DNA of 64,000 nucleotides from Sorghum bicolor (GCF_000003195.3 NC_012871.2:18482658-18546657), one strand, 5' to 3'. Positions 42,463-54,723 are shown, counted from the stretch's first letter. Notes: generated from the letters alone by a model not told the origin. Translations and numbers: made by a program.

Positions 42463-43351
42463 GTCTTCTCTGGATGAGGGGTCTTTTTGTGAGTGTACGT
42501 GTGGAGTTTACGCTGGGTTCTGTCCTCTTCCGTTGCTTCCTTTATTCTCTTCCTGCCACTCTGCTCTGCCTCTTCTTTCGAAAAATCGAACGGAGGGTCT
42601 CGTTCTATGAATTCCTTTTTTTTTTCAGGGATCATTGTACGGATTCCTTCTTTACGGTAGTCCATTGCAGTTAATAACGGCGAGCTTATCCTGTTTCAGG
42701 TGTGACGTGGGGCCGGTGGGGTCCGCCCTGTTGCGGAAAGATCTTTGTTCCTCCGGCGCTAAAAGGCACTGCACCCACCTGGAGCAACTCGATTTTTTGT
42801 AGAAAAAGAAAATATCAGCTTGACTGAAACCGAATTTTGAGAAAAGCTTATAGCTAAACAAATGTTGATGTGGAAGAGAAAAGATAAAAGAGAGATGATA
42901 GCTTAGCTCTCATGCAAGCACCAAGCTGTAGTGGTGGATCCAAATAGCAAGTATTGTGAGGAGGAATAAAAAAGAGAAGGTGTCTTATAGACAAGTATAT
43001 ATGAGACAACTTACTATATATAACTTGGCTCTAATCACTTGGCTTTATTATTGACTTTGCTCTAACTGCATCATGACACATGTATTAACGCAACCATCGA
43101 CGCCATATGTATTGGCGCAACCGTCGACCGAGGGGCAATTTAAATATTTGCTTCCCTTACGGATGGCTCCTCGTCACTTGCCCCTCTTATAAGTGCAATT
43201 AAAGATTTGCCCTGAGTATCTCTTCAGTCATATAGATTTGCCCATTTTAGCTATGTGGCGGTCCAACTCATCATGTCAGCTTGGATCGGCTATGGAAAAA
43301 GACCATATTACCTCTCCCTATGTTTTTTTGCTCTCTCCTAGACAGAGAGCA

Positions 43352-43353
<2 letters not shown>

Positions 43354-43440
<87 letters not shown>
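43354..43440. repeat. (TA)n microsatellite inside the Pack-MULE
   Basis: About 43 uninterrupted TA units directly after the left TIR. It is the longest simple repeat in the window. Confidence 0.95.
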
Positions 43441-43444
<4 letters not shown>

Positions 43445-43655
43445 CGTTCAGGTGGTGCAGCAAGGATCAAATTAGGTTACAGAGAATGCCACACTGCAAA
43501 CATCAAATTCAACACCCAAAAAACAGGGGGAACAAAAAAGAAATCGAAATCATTCATACTCCGAAACGTAACCTGAATCACTTCCTCTCTTATCACCAGA
43601 GCACACGTACACGTTTGCTCATCATGCATGGCCCGTGACACACTAGTGCATGCGC

Positions 43656-44129
43656 TCAGTAGTGGTGCGTGGGCTCGCACTTCTCCGGCATGAACGCGAG
43701 CGGGCCGGCGGCGTAGACGACGTTCTTGAAGCCGCGGTGGTCGGTCCACTGCTTGCCCTCGTCGCGGACCGGCGCGCCCAGCATGCCACCGTTGATGTCG
43801 GTGACGACGTTGCACTTGGCGTCGGGCGACGAGAGCAGGCGCACGAAGCAGGCCTCGAGGGGGATCCTTGTCCAGGTTACCAGGTAGTAATCGGCGCGCT
43901 GGACGCCGAACTGGGCGTGGAAGTAGCCGCGTTGTCGTCGGTGGCGCGCTGCCGGTACGCCATGACGCAGTTCTTCCTGTCGCGGCAGGTGACCGTCACG
44001 TTAGCCCTCAGCAGCGGCTTCACGCCGTCGAGGCTCTGCGAGCCCTTCTTCTCGCAGCTCTGGCACAGCACCACGCCCTCCACGAGTCCACGTGCACCAC
44101 CACCAGCTTCTTGTCGTCGTCGTAGCCGT
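43656..44129 (-). pseudogene. Captured fragment of an Ole e 1/extensin-like gene
   Basis: Minus-strand frames read in order DDDKKLVVVHVD, EGVVLCQSCEKKGSQSLDG, ANVTVTCRDRKNC, GYFHAQFG, then EACFVRLLSSPDAKCN and the C-terminus KCEPTHHY with stop at 43656. The Cys spacing fits the Pollen Ole e 1/extensin family (secreted cell-wall proteins). Two frameshifts, near 44085 and near 43945, break it, and the signal peptide and N-terminus are missing. Transcription of the captured piece cannot be judged from sequence. Confidence 0.7.
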
Positions 44130-44338
44130 GAGGAGAGAGCAAAAAACAGAGGGATGGGCAATATGGTCTTTTCCCATAACCGATCCAAGCTGACATGATG
44201 AGTTGGACTGCCACATAGCTAAAATGGGCAAATCTATATGACTCAAGAGATATTCAGGGCAAATCTTTAATTGCACTTATAAGAGGGGCAAGTGAGGAAG
44301 AGCCATCCGTAAGGGGGGCAAAATTGCCCTCGACCGAG

Positions 44339-44765
44339 GGTGCTATGATGGTTATAGTCAATTGTTTCAGTCACATTGGAGCTGATGTGGCACTCTAGTC
44401 GCACCAGTTACGCCCAAAGAATTTTGTAACTGAGTTACACCCAGAGCTTCGACGCGACTCAGCCCGGTACAAAGCCACAACATAGCTAGCCCTCTTCCTC
44501 CTCCTCCTCCTCCTCCTCCTCTCTCTCTCTCTCCCCTCCATTCGTAAGCAGAGACGACGACGTAGGAAGCCAATGATGGTTCTTGTGGCGAGATCCACCG
44601 CCTACCTCCCCATTTCTGTTAGCCCCACACACCCAAAACATTAGTATCAAGTACCTCCTCTATTTGCCTTCTCTCATTTGGTTAGTTTGCTTTGTTTTGG
44701 TAGTATTAAAAATGGTTAGGGTTTGATGATTTGAGTGGATTTGAGGGTTGTTGCTAGTTTTAAGA
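44339..44765. other. Spacer with a CTC/CT microsatellite
   Basis: Between the Pack-MULE and the next TIR element. A (CTC)n run followed by (CT)n spans about 44492-44535. Open frames over it are low-complexity. No gene seen. Confidence 0.5.
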
Positions 44766-45809
44766 GTCTGTTTGGGACAGCTTCATCTCTGAAAAAAGTG
44801 AATCTAAATCTAGGATTTATCGTGGAACAGCTCTACTAGTGGATCCAAGATCCACCGTGAAACCATTCGGCTCACATAGCAGCTCCAGATCCACCTAAGG
44901 ACAATTGGATTGGAATAGATAGATTTACCCTTGGACAGGTCAAACTTTCAATGTCAGAAAAAAGAAAATCCTAGGCATCTTCCTCCTCCGGTCGGCTCTA
45001 TGGCACGCAAGGAAGACGGCGGCCAACCACAACTAGATGCGAGCACCAGGGTGGTTGTGTGGAGGTGGCTCGCGCACGGACTTATGGAGGCGGGGTCAGG
45101 CGGGCATGCGGAATGACTCACCAGGGAGGGTCGCGCAGCCTCCTCGAGGAAGGAGTGTGCGGTACAAGACTGCTCACCAGGAAGGGTTGTGCAACCGTCG
45201 TCGTCGGGGAAGGGCACGCGACCGTCCTCGCTGGGGAGGGGCGCACCTCGACGTGGGGGCATGGCCAACCATGGTGGCCTCTCCCGAGCACGGCCTCAGT
45301 TGCTCGTCCAGCCCCAACACACGACAAGGGGACATCATCAGGTGAGGCGCATGGCGGCAACCATGGCCAGACCAGTCGAGGTGCATGGCAGCAGCCACAG
45401 CCACACACGGACCGTGCGAGGGCATGGCCATGCCAGGGGGCATCTCTCAGCGACGGCACGTGGTAAGGGCAAGCTGGTCGGGCCATGGCACTAGTTGTGG
45501 TGAAGAAGAAAGCACAGCAAGGGAAGACTCAGGTCGACGATAGGAGGAAAAATGAAAAAATTAAAGCGAACTGGTATATTGTGTAACCAGTGGCAGTGGT
45601 GGATAATTTACTCCAACTCTACCAATTCAAGTTTGGTGGAGCACCCATTGAGAAGCTCCACCATTTTTGTGAATCTAGTCCTAGCTCAGATTCACTGTTT
45701 GGGTGGATCTAGATTTGGTATAGCTAGACTATTTAGCAAACTTTTTGGAGAGTGGAGCTATTTTTGCTGAATCTAGAGTTGGGAGAGTTGTCCCAAACAG
45801 ACCCTAAGA
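44761..45809. mobile_element. TIR-bounded element with GC-rich interior
   Basis: Left GTCTGTTTGGGACAGCT (44766) and right AGTTGTCCCAAACAGAC (ending 45802) are inverted copies. TAAGA occurs right outside both ends (44761-44765 and 45805-45809). AT-rich arms surround a GC-rich core (45000-45500) with imperfect repeats of a CACCAGG-A-GGGTCG type and long overlapping frames on both strands. Length about 1.04 kb. The superfamily is uncertain. The core could be captured host sequence. Confidence 0.6.
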
Positions 45810-48645
45810 GTGAGGTTTTATAAACATAACTCCAAGAACCCTGTCATTGAGACTCCAAAATTCATTCAAATCAATGCTCATACATGGGACCCACTCATCA
45901 TTAGATGCTACACATATTTTCTCTTGTTCCTCTTTCTTTTCCTATCTTCTCACATATGTGATGTTTGGTTCAGCTATTTTGGCAAATAATCGATTCTAAT
46001 CGACACCCTTGCTTCTTGTTTTGTCAAACAGGCCTGCAATCAATTACACGTAAATAAATAGAGGCCTATATAATCTCATTACCCCTATTTCCAAACCTGT
46101 TCTCAATCATCCCCTCTCATGTAGTCGCAGTTCCCTCCCATGAGGTATCATGTTGCATGAAATGTTGCTACTAGCCAAGCTAGATTAAGGAAATGAAAGT
46201 GGTTAAAAATTCCAACCAAACAAAATGTCACTATCTCTTACCCTATAACAATCACGATGCTACTAATTACATTACCGTGCCATTGCCTAAAGTAGCTTGC
46301 AGCAAACAATACCTTTGAAGGGCGATCGACGGCTAGGGTCAAGAAGAAGGGCGGCCAGTGGCAGAAGCTGAGGAAAGGACAAGCTTAGGATCAAGATCAG
46401 AGCAGCTAAGGCATGAGCTCGAGGGCATCCGACAACTAGGGGACATGCAGGAGGATATCCAACGGCCAGCTCAGGGGCAAGACAGTTAATTGGGTGTTGA
46501 ACTTGGGGTGGGTGGATAGAGCTTGGAGTAATTGGGTGTTGAACTTGGGGTGGGTGGATAGAGCTTGGAGTTGGGATAGTTTAGAGCTCGTGATAGGAGA
46601 GGGTGGTGGCTAACTAGAGTTGGTGAAGATGACCAAAGCTTGAGGAATGCTAGGATTCCGACTAGGAGGCCAAATTCAATGAGAAAAGCGCGCTGGAGGA
46701 TGAGAATCTGATTTTGATTAGCAGGGACGGTGGATCTGACATACAAAATCAAAGTTGATGGCATGCAATGGGGTGGCACACAAGAGGGAGGCATAATTAG
46801 TGTTAGTGTACGTGCAAACACTAGTGGGTGAACCGTGAAGGGTGAGTAGGAGTCTCGGTGAGCCCTAAGAATGAAGGTTTGGGAAGGAGATTTGACTTTT
46901 GATGGTGTCTTACTTTTGAGGACCAAATTTTCTATCTTGTTTTCATCCCTATATTTAAGGGTGTCCTATTTCTGAGGGTCCAAATTAAATAAAAACTCTA
47001 CTGGAGCTTAAATTTTATCTATGGTCTACAAAATATGTTAAAGGCCTACTTCGATTGTTGTTATATTGAAGTGAAAATTTACTATTTGACACGAAAAAGT
47101 CATGCTCTATCATTTGATACCCAAACTCAAAATCTTTCTTATTTGGACACTCATTGAATTTTCCTTACCTATCCAACACTTCCGTCAGTTTAGTGGTCTA
47201 ATGGTGTTAAATTCCATGTACAAAGACCTTTTGCCCCTACTAAATTTTTAAAATGTTACACTTTGCTTTTTAATTATTTCTATAATTAACAGATCTCATA
47301 ATTAAAGGCATGAGCATCATCTTACAAATACGATACGTTCCATATGAATTAATTATACATACATAAAAATAACTAATATGAGATGGTCAAAAAGACCTCA
47401 TACAACAATCAGTTTGACTTTAAGATAAGCCATGTCATTTTAAGATCAATTAAGAGACCACCTATACAAACAATCAGCCTCTTGATCAATTCCAAACTTA
47501 TTAGTCTGATCAGTCATGGTATAGTGTATTTCTCTCACAATAGTCTCGACCTAACCAGAGGGAGTACTTTGTAATGTAAGAAGATAAAAACGTAGCGAGA
47601 GGAGAGCGAAAGCAACAGGGCCACAGGGCTAGGCTGCCAGGGCCAAATATCTTGAGTAGCCATCACCTAGTCGTTGCTAAAGTGAAAGTGGCGACTCTAG
47701 TAATTATGGAAGATAGAACATGTAATAACTAGAATAATACACTTCTTGCTCTCGCAAAAGAGACACTTTTTTTATCAGGATACTCATTTGGACGTACTCA
47801 TAGATCATTTTCCATACACCTTGCTAGTCATGAATCATTGAATTGTTTCATTCAGGGTTCAGATTATTCGCTATGGATTTTTGATAAATTTGATATTTCA
47901 AGTTTTACTGGTCAGTTCGTCGCTGAAATTTGGCTTATGCTAATGCTGATGTTGATTTGTTGTGAGATAAAAACATTGTTCTTTCACTGAGAAGTAGTGC
48001 CGAAGAACAGGGTAGCACTACTATGTATTTAACTTTTTAGCATGTTTTTCACCTCCAATTTGATCAGAATTGGCGGTAAAAATTTATCACTCCTGGTTCA
48101 AAAGCCGGAGAAGAAGTTGTAGATCATATTGGAGGTGAAAAGGTTGTTAACTTATATATCAAAGTTTAAAGTTTTCAAATAACCTCAGATATTAACTTGG
48201 TATATATCAAAATTGTAGTTCTCAATATGATCTATAGCTTCACAGTTAAATTTTTTATTTAAAGTCGTTTAGAGTCCTAAATGTGTGTTTTAAGTTCATA
48301 TATTATGAAATTTAAAATTTTAGAATTTCTAAATGACCTTGAATATTCATGTAGTTAATACCAAACTTGTAATCGCCAATCTGATTTACATGTTTGTTGT
48401 TAGTAAGTTTTTTATTTTAAGATTTTTAGTGTCTAGAATATTCAGCTATTTAAACTCACTTATTGTTTATGCTTATGAAATATGAGATAAAATTGAAGGT
48501 AGAAGAAAGGGATATAATCAAATTCTTGATTTGATCTTCAATGAAACCACCCTTTGTATGAAAATGGAGAGTGATCATATTTGAATTCAAAGCACTACCG
48601 TACCAATTTTGTGCTTCAATATAATTTCTCATAGTAAGTGTTATA
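45810..48645. other. Intergenic sequence without recognised genes
   Basis: AT-rich with no convincing open frame. A 41-bp phrase starting TAATTGGGTGTTGAACTTGG is tandemly duplicated at about 46488-46570. The region 48060-48460 contains loosely repeated phrases (TTAAAGTTTTCAAAT, AAATTTTTTATTT) that suggest old repeats. Confidence 0.4.
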
Positions 48646-48898
48646 CTCCCTTCAAACCAATAATGAAAGTCATTTTGGACAAGGTTTGGATCAAATATTG
48701 AGAATATAAATCATGAATAATTTTTAAGTTGTTGAATTTGGAAATGTGAAAACCATATATTGTCTTGAAAAATACTTTCATAAAAGTATATACATATACC
48801 ACTTTTTGATAAATATTTTTATAAAAATATGGAGTCAAAGTTAGGTTTTGGAGGCCATATTATTGTTATAAACGACTTCCTTTATGGATATAGAGAAG
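48646..48898. mobile_element. Stowaway-like MITE, copy 1 (253 bp)
   Basis: Starts CTCCCTTCAAACC after TA (48644-48645) and ends with GGATATAGAGAAG before TA (48899-48900). The right end is the inverse of the left end of copy 2 (CTCCCTCTATATCC). The interior is closely related to copy 2 in the same orientation. Confidence 0.75.
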
Positions 48899-49122
48899 TA
48901 GCTTATTTCTAATACTTAGCAGCTTGGTCAAACCAAGCTTCCGCAATTTTTGAATTGCCCTATAGAATTGCATGTTCTCCTCGGTCGGAATAGTAGTTCC
49001 TTTCCCAGAACCGGAAACAACCTGCGGCTCAGTTTTGTGTTGTGTTTTATGCTCAGTTTCGTGTTTATAATACTTAACCATTTTTAGTTGGGTTGAGTAA
49101 CTCCTAACACAGCATGGTAATA

Positions 49123-49377
49123 CTCCCTCTATATCCATAAAGAAAATCATTTTGGACAAGATTTAAGTTAAACATTATTAGCAATATAAATTATGAATAA
49201 TTTTTAAGTTGTTGAATTTGGAAATGTGAAAATTATATAAATAGATTTGTGTTGAAACATACTTTCATAAAAATATATGTATACCACTTTTTGATAAATA
49301 ATTTTATAAAAATAAGAAGTCAAAATTAGACTTTAGGGACCATGTCTTTGTCCTAAATAACTTCTGTGAGTATGGAG
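49123..49377. mobile_element. Stowaway-like MITE, copy 2 (255 bp)
   Basis: Starts CTCCCTCTATATCC after TA (49121-49122) and ends ATGGAG at 49377; the right TA has mutated. The interior phrase TTTTTAAGTTGTTGAATTTG is shared with copy 1. The two copies lie 224 bp apart in the same orientation. Confidence 0.75.
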
Positions 49378-49813
49378 CGAATATTATTGAACTCGGCAGC
49401 CTGCTGCTGCAATGCGTGGGCTTCCTGCTAGTTTGGTATGGTATGGTATGCTTCGATCGATCACTTCGCTATAATTTAAAGTTGATCCAAACAGAACCTT
49501 GGTACTATCAACCACCAAATTTGATGTTGTTCCGCATTTCATAATGAGCGCTTGATGTTGTCTATTGAAGCGAGTAAATGACGATTGACAGTGACTCATC
49601 GTACATACCTAATTCATTTCCATATCGAAGTCGTTTTCACACAAGAATAAAAGGTTTACACGCGAGGTGCCGTGGATTATTATTTACAACAAGTGTACTG
49701 ATGGTACACGTAATAGCAGGAATAAAAACGTTTGACTCGATTGGTCATATGCTGACTATTTAATTACGTAAAATGAAAAAAAAAAGAAAAAAGGATGCAC
49801 ATCATGCATGTCG

Positions 49814-51179
49814 TCACATTAGTGGGAAGGACGGGCGGATGGCGATGCCGCAGAGCCCCTCCGGCTTGCCGGCGACGTCCTTCCTCATCTTGATGTATCC
49901 GCCGTCGCCCCAGCTCGCCCCCCACGAGTTCTTGATGATCCAGTACTTGTCCCCGTCCTCCTCCTCCTGCCCGTAGCCTACGACGGTGACGCCGTGGTTC
50001 AGGCTGGTCCCGCACGGCCCGTTGTAGACGCCCCTCTTGTAGTGCTGGAAGTTGTCCCCGCCGGCCTCGATGGACACGGCCACCGGCTGCCCCGCCACGG
50101 CGTTCGCCAGCGACGCCTCGCTCCGGGTGGCCACTCGCCGGAGCCCCGCGATGCTGGCCGCGTTGTGGGCGAGCTTGGCCCTGTTGCAGGCGTCCGTGGT
50201 GCCCGTGTACGGGTAGTCCTCCTCCGTGGTGAGCCCGCCGTTGGAGGTGATCCACCGCAGCGCGCGGTAGCTGATGCCGCCGTCGCAGCCGGCGTCCAGC
50301 GTGTCGCAGTCCACCAGCTCCTGCTCCGACAGCGACACCAGCTTCCCCGTCCGGATCTGGTAGATCCCTTCAACCACCGCTACCGTCGAGAAGGCCCAGC
50401 ACGACCCTGCACCACGATCCGACGATCCGATTCCGATTCATGCATGTGTTGGGTTGGGGAGCACATGCAGATGCAGGCAAAAGCATGTGTTTTGCGCAGT
50501 GACGACAAAGCATGTGGTTATTAGGGACAGCTGATCAGAGCAATAATAGGTGGCAAATGACTGGTGACTGCCAGTACGGAATGACATGATGATGATGCTC
50601 TTTAGTTTACGGAATTCTACTGTACATACCACATCGGCCTTGGTTCTTCACCGGCGTCACGGCGCCGCTGGCCCGCCAGTCCACGCTCGCCGGCGCGGCG
50701 GTGGACAGGTTCACGTACACCGGCAGCTGGCCGACGGCGTCAACAGGCCCCGCGCGGGTGGTGATCACCGCCTCCGCGGCGTCGTCCTCGTCTTCGTCGG
50801 CAGGCAGCTGCGCCGGCGAGGGGGCCGCCGTGTACATGGCCATGAACTCCTGGTTGGTGAGGTCGGTGTAGGCCGTCTCGCCGAGCTCGTAAGTGAGCCC
50901 CGCGGCCTCGGCCTCGGCGTTGGTGGCCTCGATGTACGCCATGTTGCGCGCGTACACCAGGAACCGCCGCCGGTCCTCGGCGACCGTGGCGTAGGACTTG
51001 TTGTACGCCGCCTTCCACCGCTGGAACCGCTCGATCATCGGGCTGTTGTCGTCGGTGCTGCTCCCCATGTCGCCGGCGTACGGTCTGTGGGCCGTCGCCG
51101 ACGAGCAGCCATGGTGGAAGACTACAGCGAGGAGGAGGACCACCACGCATGGCAGCGACCGCTTGGAGGAGGACGCCAT
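49814..51179 (-). CDS. Papain-like cysteine protease (C1A), secreted/vacuolar precursor
   Basis: Exon 1 is 51179-50630 and exon 2 is 50406-49814; the 223-bp intron has donor GTATGT and acceptor GTGCAG and splits the Gly before the catalytic Cys. The spliced product is 380 residues, normal for the family. A signal peptide covers residues 1 to about 30. The inhibitory propeptide has an ERFNIN-type motif at 68-87, with Tyr76 where Phe is usual. The mature enzyme starts near residue 152. The catalytic site is complete: Gln180, Cys186 (CGSCWAFS), His321 (LNHGVTVVGYG) and Asn343 (NSWGASWG). GCDGG stands at 223-227. There is no C-terminal granulin domain or KDEL. An acidic run (DEDEDD, 128-133) sits in the propeptide. 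It should hydrolyse proteins in the vacuole or apoplast; the substrate is unknown. Confidence 0.95.
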
Positions 51180-51257
51180 GGATGATCGGGACTGGTCGGC
51201 CTAGCCCGCGGTTGGTCTACACGCTAATGGTAACAGGATGAGACAAATGATTGATGG

Positions 51258-51280
51258 AGATGCATATATAAACGAGTGGT
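51258..51280 (-). promoter_or_regulatory. Putative TATA box of the cysteine protease gene
   Basis: The minus strand reads CGTTTATATATGC here, about 90 bases above the start codon at 51179, which would leave a 5' UTR of some 60 bases. It is the only TATA-like element close to that gene. Confidence 0.5.
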
Positions 51281-51561
51281 GCTGAGATGGATATACGTAC
51301 ACAACTGTGATTGGAGAGGGGACGGACAAGTCAAGTCTTGATGCACCTCGGCCCTTGTGCTGACAAAGCTAGAGCCAGTCAGACAGACACACCACACCAG
51401 TTCAATGATGCTCCGAAAAATATTTTGTGCAAACCATCTCTTCTCGGCAGAATTGTAAAAACCCCACTAGAAAAACATACCTGAGAGAAAAAACTGAAAT
51501 GATACACATCCATAATACATCTATAAGAAAACTATTCAAACCCCATCTATAACAAGCATAC

Positions 51562-51811
51562 TAAGGCCTTGTTTAGTTCACTCCGAAATCCAAAAAATTT
51601 TCAAGATTCTCTGTCACATCGAATCTTGCGGCATATGTATGAAATATTAAATATAGACGAAAATAAAAACTAATCACACAGTTTGACTGTAAATTACGAG
51701 ACGAATCTTTTGACCTTAATTAGTCTATGATTGGACAATATTTACCATAAACAAACGAAAGTGCTACAGTAGCGAAATCCAAAAATTTTTCACATCTAAA
51801 CAAGGCCTAAA
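51562..51811. mobile_element. Tourist/PIF-like MITE (244 bp)
   Basis: Ends GGCCTTGTTTAG (51565) and CTAAACAAGGCC (ending 51808) are exact inverted copies, flanked by TAA on both sides (51562-51564 and 51809-51811). A 3-bp TAA target is the PIF/Harbinger hallmark. It lies 390 bp upstream of the cysteine protease gene. Confidence 0.85.
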
Positions 51812-52102
51812 AGAACAAATTTTATGTGCACATGCACTACTAGAGAAGTTTGCCTTTGTAGTGTATATGCACATGAAACTTGTTCTTTTCGTATGAATCT
51901 TTATAAAATTATTGGAATCTTAATTGTTTTTATAATATATGCGTTTAAGATGCACATTTTTTTTAGACTTGTTATATATGCGATGGGTTCTTTATTTATT
52001 TTTCATATATCGTTTGATAGCTTTAGATCGCTAGTCTATTACAATATCATAGTATAGGATTAATGTGGTAGGTTTAGCCATTAAAAAGAAACGCTACTTA
52101 CT

Positions 52103-52875
52103 TGTTAGATAAAGTTGTGGTCGATGAGAAAAATGACCATGTGTATTATTCTGATGAACAGTAATGTATATATACATCTGGCAGTTGCTTTCTAGCGAAA
52201 AGGTGCCTATCGGTGATGCCTACTGGTGAACCGTCATTAGCAGTTGCTAATGACAAGAATTACAATAATTGATCACTAATTAATTATCCTAATTAATCTC
52301 AACACTCCCCCTTGATCAATTGATCTTGTGTAGGCATCCTTGTTTGTTCATCAATCAATGTCTTGTAGCTTTGGAAAACCCTAAGGGAAAAAACCGAAGT
52401 ATATCGATATACCAGGCAAAACTCCTTAAAATCGAGTGGAAAAAATAAGAAGAAACACCATGATATATATTACTCCCAATTTTATAGACCCTCTGGGTAT
52501 TCCCAAAGACATAGTCTAAAAAAACTTTGATCAAAGATCAATATGTCATATATTACCCTCGAAAAACCTCTGTGAGGAAAAATAGATAATATGGCATTTA
52601 CTATGTGTAACTATTACCTCATTTAAAACTTTATATGAGAAAACTCTAGAAGAGTAAAACTCATATAAAGGAAAGAGTATAATGTATAGTGAAAATAGGT
52701 TCTACTTATAGAGATTATCCCCCTGATTCTCGTAAATCTTTAAGCCTTCTCATACCAATGCCCTCAACACATTTACGAAATGCGGAGTATGGTAGGGATT
52801 TTGTGCATAAATCTGCTAGATTATTACATGACTTAGTTTGCAAGATTTCAATTTCTCTATCATTACATGGCTTAG
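52103..52875 (-). mobile_element. Copia retrotransposon 3' remnant (pol tail, PPT, LTR)
   Basis: On the minus strand: the C-terminus of pol (frame with NNLADLCTKSLPYSAF and then GIGMRRLKDLRESGG, stop at 52716-52718), a 400-bp untranslated part, the polypurine tract AAGGGGGAG (52305-52313), and an LTR from TGTTGAGATTAATTAGG (52304) to CTAACA (52103), 202 bp. Short LTRs and this RNase H tail are typical of plant Ty1/copia. The rest of the element is missing. Confidence 0.75.
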
Positions 52876-53094
52876 TTACCAATGCCCTCAACACATAATT
52901 TCTCTTTTCTTTTACATGCCCTCAACCCCCTTCTTTTGTGAAACATTTTTTTATTTTTCTTGTTGGGACATATAGATATCCAAGCAATAGAAACATTCCT
53001 CAAATAAAAATAAAATGGTTTATTAGCTAATATAAAGAAAAGAACTTTGGAGTGGAGTGCGACGTGACAACTTGTTTGTTCTTTCATTCTTTTT

Positions 53095-53636
53095 GGAGCT
53101 ATTTACCTTTATGGCCCCCCAAAAAAAAATACATCTTCTTTATATGGTCTTTTTTATTTTGAACTTACCTGTATGGCCTCAATAAAATTTTCTTCCTTAT
53201 ATAGTCTTCTGTCTGTTTTCTACACCTAACAGTGTTAAGTCAAGGATAAAATGACCAATTTGCCCCTGGCAAAAAAAAGTGGAGTTTTATTTGTCTATTA
53301 TACATTTGGAGTAATATTACGCAAATAAATTTTAAAATGTACATGTAAGTTTAGAATATTACGCAGATATATTTTAAAATGTACAGGTAAGTTTGTAGTA
53401 GTATTACACAAATAGATTTTAAAATGTACAACAGACAAACAAAACTTTGTATTTTTTTCACTAGGGGTAAAATAGTCATTTTACTATTGACTTAACACCG
53501 TCAAGTGCCAAAAAAGAACGGAAGGCCATAGAAGGAAGAAAATTTCTTTTTAGGATCATACAAGTAAGTTCAAAATAAAAAGAGTCATGTAAAAGCAAGA
53601 TGTATTTTTTCTATGGCCATACAGTTAAATATCTCC
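53095..53636. mobile_element. 542-bp foldback MITE with internal repeats
   Basis: Two arms of about 230 bp are inverted copies: GGAGCTATTTACCTTTATGG (53095) pairs with the complement ending ATCTCC (53636), and TTTTGAACTTAC recurs inverted. The centre holds three tandem units of about 50 bp (ATTACGCAAATA..., ATTACGCAGATA..., ATTACACAAATA...) at about 53315-53430. TTTTT lies outside each end. No coding capacity; superfamily uncertain. Confidence 0.7.
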
Positions 53637-54723
53637 TTTTTGTGAGCGGTGTTTTCCCACGTGCCATCAGCCTGGGTAAATCACCAACCAACGTTGCTTC
53701 GACAAGTTACAGCCCATAGGCCTGCAGACTGACGGCCCATCATCGTCCATCGCTGGGGATTCGTTTGGAAATCCGCTTGTGGGCTGTGGCAAGCCAATCA
53801 GGAAAACGACACCTGGGCCGCAGTGTGTGGACAAGAATTGAGACACCACATAATCTGTTTTGCTGCTACTGTGAAGACTTTACCCCTGCTTAATGACGAG
53901 ATTAAGCTGATTGGTTTGATTTGGTTTCTGAATGGAAATGTCTGAACTGAAGACGTCAATGACGTTCAGATTTGAAGAGACATTAATGGAGTCTCCAACA
54001 ATATTAAGCTAGTACTAGCTCTAAGCTAGCAAACGTGGAAGAGAACCAATAGCATTTATATCATATTGTGAGAGAGGGAGGGCTAACGTGAAACGTGCGA
54101 GTCTATCTCTTGTCTTTTGCACTATCCAGCGAATAAAACATTGATTCAAATAGCCCTATGCTAGACCATTGGGGACGCTCTAAGGCTGATGGGAACTGCT
54201 TGCTGCAGCAGCACCAGCTGCAGCCACTCCTAGAAAGGGCAGCCGAGTAGGGCTAACACAGCACATTCTAGACGCAAACTGCTAACTGAAACCGAAATAT
54301 GGTGATAAAATCTTTTTCCAAAAGTCTTTTGAGAGTAAGGTGACATTGAAATCTGGGCACAAACCCTTGGTCTAAACAAACACTCGGCAAACAAATCTCA
54401 ACTTCTTGCACCATGGAATAGACAAATAAAACTTATTTGCGTAATCTCAACTCAGCATACTGCAATTACTAATGAAGCGCCAAAATTACTCTGGATTTAA
54501 CCACCAGCTATTACAGATGTGCATACAGTACAAGTTCTACATGATGAACATGACCACTGTCCACTATTGATCAGGCTCGAAATGGTCATGATGCTGTTTT
54601 CTGTACAATTCTTTCAACTATTGTACTCCTATATGACCTACGAACAAAAGTACAAAACACAGCTAGATTATCTCGAGTGGTTCTGAAGCTGAACTCTCAT
54701 CTACATGTATTTGGTTTCAGTGC
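53637..54723. other. Intergenic and 3' flank of the potassium transporter gene
   Basis: No open frame of note. About the last 200 bases before 54724 are probably the transporter 3' UTR. Nothing else recognised. Confidence 0.4.

Larger units (their letters stand above)
43124..44338. mobile_element. Pack-MULE with 9-bp TSD
   Basis: Element 43133-44329 (1197 bp). Its terminal inverted repeats are about 200 bp each (43133-43339 and 44131-44329), matching over most of their length, for example GCCCCTCTTATAAGTGCAAT. The flanks carry a perfect 9-bp duplication, TCGACCGAG (43124-43132 and 44330-44338), the signature of Mutator-like elements. The interior holds a host-gene fragment and no transposase, which defines a Pack-MULE. 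Confidence 0.93.

Noticed and set aside
43193..43475. Frames with long Ile-Tyr runs (also at 14190-14615, 24378-24778 and 25350-25643)
   Set aside because: Produced by (TA)n microsatellites; no biological protein.
44954..45494. Several 80-135 residue frames on both strands in a GC-rich block
   Set aside because: No recognisable domain, imperfect internal repeats and location inside a TIR-bounded element; treated as element interior.
49764..51204. Several open frames of 120-200 residues on both strands over the protease gene
   Set aside because: Arg-, His- and Gly-rich alternative frames of GC-rich exons; the spliced papain-like product explains the locus fully.
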